This document shows, piece after piece, positions 5,224-5,838 of a stretch of 5,838 nt of DNA. Source of the DNA: an uncultured Chloroflexota bacterium (GTDB taxonomy: Bacteria; Chloroflexota; Anaerolineae; Aggregatilineales; Phototrophicaceae); the NCBI GenBank assembly GCA_937988705.1, contig CALKIA010000336.1:1-5838 (forward strand), in the 5' to 3' direction. The position numbers were made by a program, and so were the translations under genes. Each line of letters opens with the position of its first letter. The first letter of the stretch is position 1. The notes under the pieces were generated by a model, which worked only from the letters and a program-made list of their open reading frames with translations, ran no database searches and had not been told where the DNA came from.

Positions 5224-5838
5224 TTACGGGTAGATACCACGGGTTTCGAGAGCGTCGGCCACCCGCTTGATGGCGAGAATTTGGGCGGCGGTCCGCATAT
5301 CGACGCCGTATTCTTCGGCGGTCGTTTCCGTCGCGTAGTAGCTGCGCGCCATCGCGCGCTGGAGCTGGCGGTAGACTTCTTCCTGATCCCAGAAGAACGC
5401 CTGTAAGTCCTGCACCCATTCGAAGTAGGAGACGACCACACCACCCGCGTTGGCGAGAATATCCGGCACGAGGAACACGCCCTTGTCGTTGAGAATGTCG
5501 TCGGCGTCCGGCGTCGTCGGGCCATTCGCGCCTTCGACGATCATCTTGGCCTTGACCTGACCGGCGTTCTTGCCCGTGATCTGACCTTCCATCGCACACG
5601 GTGCGAGCACATCGCACGGCAGCGCCAGCAGTTCGTTATTCGTCACTTCGTCGCCCAACGCGCTGCCCACCAGCGTCCCGTGTTCGGCGTAGTAACTGCG
5701 GACGGCGGGCATATCCAGCCCGTTCGCATTGTACAGACCACCGCCGACATCGCTCACGCCGACAATCTTGAAGCCGAGCGAATGCGCGAACGAGGCTGCA
5801 TTCGAACCGACGTTGCCGAAGCCCTGTACGACGATGCT
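5224..5838 (-). CDS. gdhA: Glutamate dehydrogenase, C-terminal half (partial)
   Basis: The last 204 residues of a Glu/Leu/Phe/Val dehydrogenase; the gene starts beyond the right edge. The enzyme interconverts L-glutamate and 2-oxoglutarate plus ammonia using NAD(P), in the cytoplasm, linking amino acid and carbon metabolism. Visible parts, in residues of the fragment: the NAD(P)-binding Rossmann motif GFGNVG (6-11), CDVLAPCAMEGQI (75-87), VEGANGPTTPDAD (101-113), and the highly conserved NAGGVVVSYFEWVQD (130-144). The C-terminus ETRGIYP is typical of the roughly 415-425-residue hexameric GudB/RocG type, so about half is missing. Glutamate is favoured over leucine, phenylalanine or valine by the close fit of these blocks, but the substrate-pocket residues lie outside the window. 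The GTG at 5755-5757 is internal, not a start. A strong terminator follows. Confidence 0.93.
   Translation of the reverse strand, partial: SIVVQGFGNVGSNAASFAHSLGFKIVGVSDVGGGLYNANGLDMPAVRSYYAEHGTLVGSALGDEVTNNELLALPCDVLAPCAMEGQITGKNAGQVKAKMIVEGANGPTTPDADDILNDKGVFLVPDILANAGGVVVSYFEWVQDLQAFFWDQEEVYRQLQRAMARSYYATETTAEEYGVDMRTAAQILAIKRVADALETRGIYP

Overview
This is a GC-rich bacterial chromosomal window with five protein genes, one of them cut by the right edge. A lipoprotein cytochrome c sits beside a DUF1573-like exported protein, a long all-TPR protein and a GudB/RocG-type glutamate dehydrogenase. Families of 'GTAGGGAC...GTCC' hairpins and 'CCCCTCCCTGAATTCGGGG' repeats fill the gaps between gene ends. 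Together these look most like a Chloroflexota genome. That assignment is an inference from style, not from a marker gene.

Layout from left to right. 1-154 is intergenic and made of hairpins and repeat elements that run up to the stop codon of the first gene. 155-1393 (-) is a GT1/MGT-type glycosyltransferase. 1394-1580 is the gap between two divergently transcribed units and carries a good promoter candidate for the glycosyltransferase. 1581-2057 (+) and 2074-2562 (+) form a tight two-gene operon (16-bp gap): a small lipoprotein cytochrome c, then a membrane-anchored DUF1573-like protein with a Cys-Cys-Pro-Pro motif. 2563-2970 lies between convergent genes and is a nest of repeats. 2971-5088 (-) is a cytoplasmic TPR protein. 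5089-5223 holds a strong intrinsic terminator for the next gene. 5224-5838 (-) is the C-terminal half of glutamate dehydrogenase.

The cytochrome c and its partner probably act together on the outer face of the cytoplasmic membrane, in electron transfer or metal handling. The glycosyltransferase, TPR protein and dehydrogenase are separate units with no visible functional link.

The least ordinary part is 2563-2970. Four 26-nt hairpin units share fixed ends, while their inner stems differ but stay base-paired. They sit inside a composite repeat present in two long copies and one partial copy. One copy carries a hairpin unit that the other lacks, like a filled and an empty insertion site. All recognisable repeats in the window lie at 3' ends of genes. 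No CRISPR array, transposase, toxin-antitoxin pair or obvious defence system is present.
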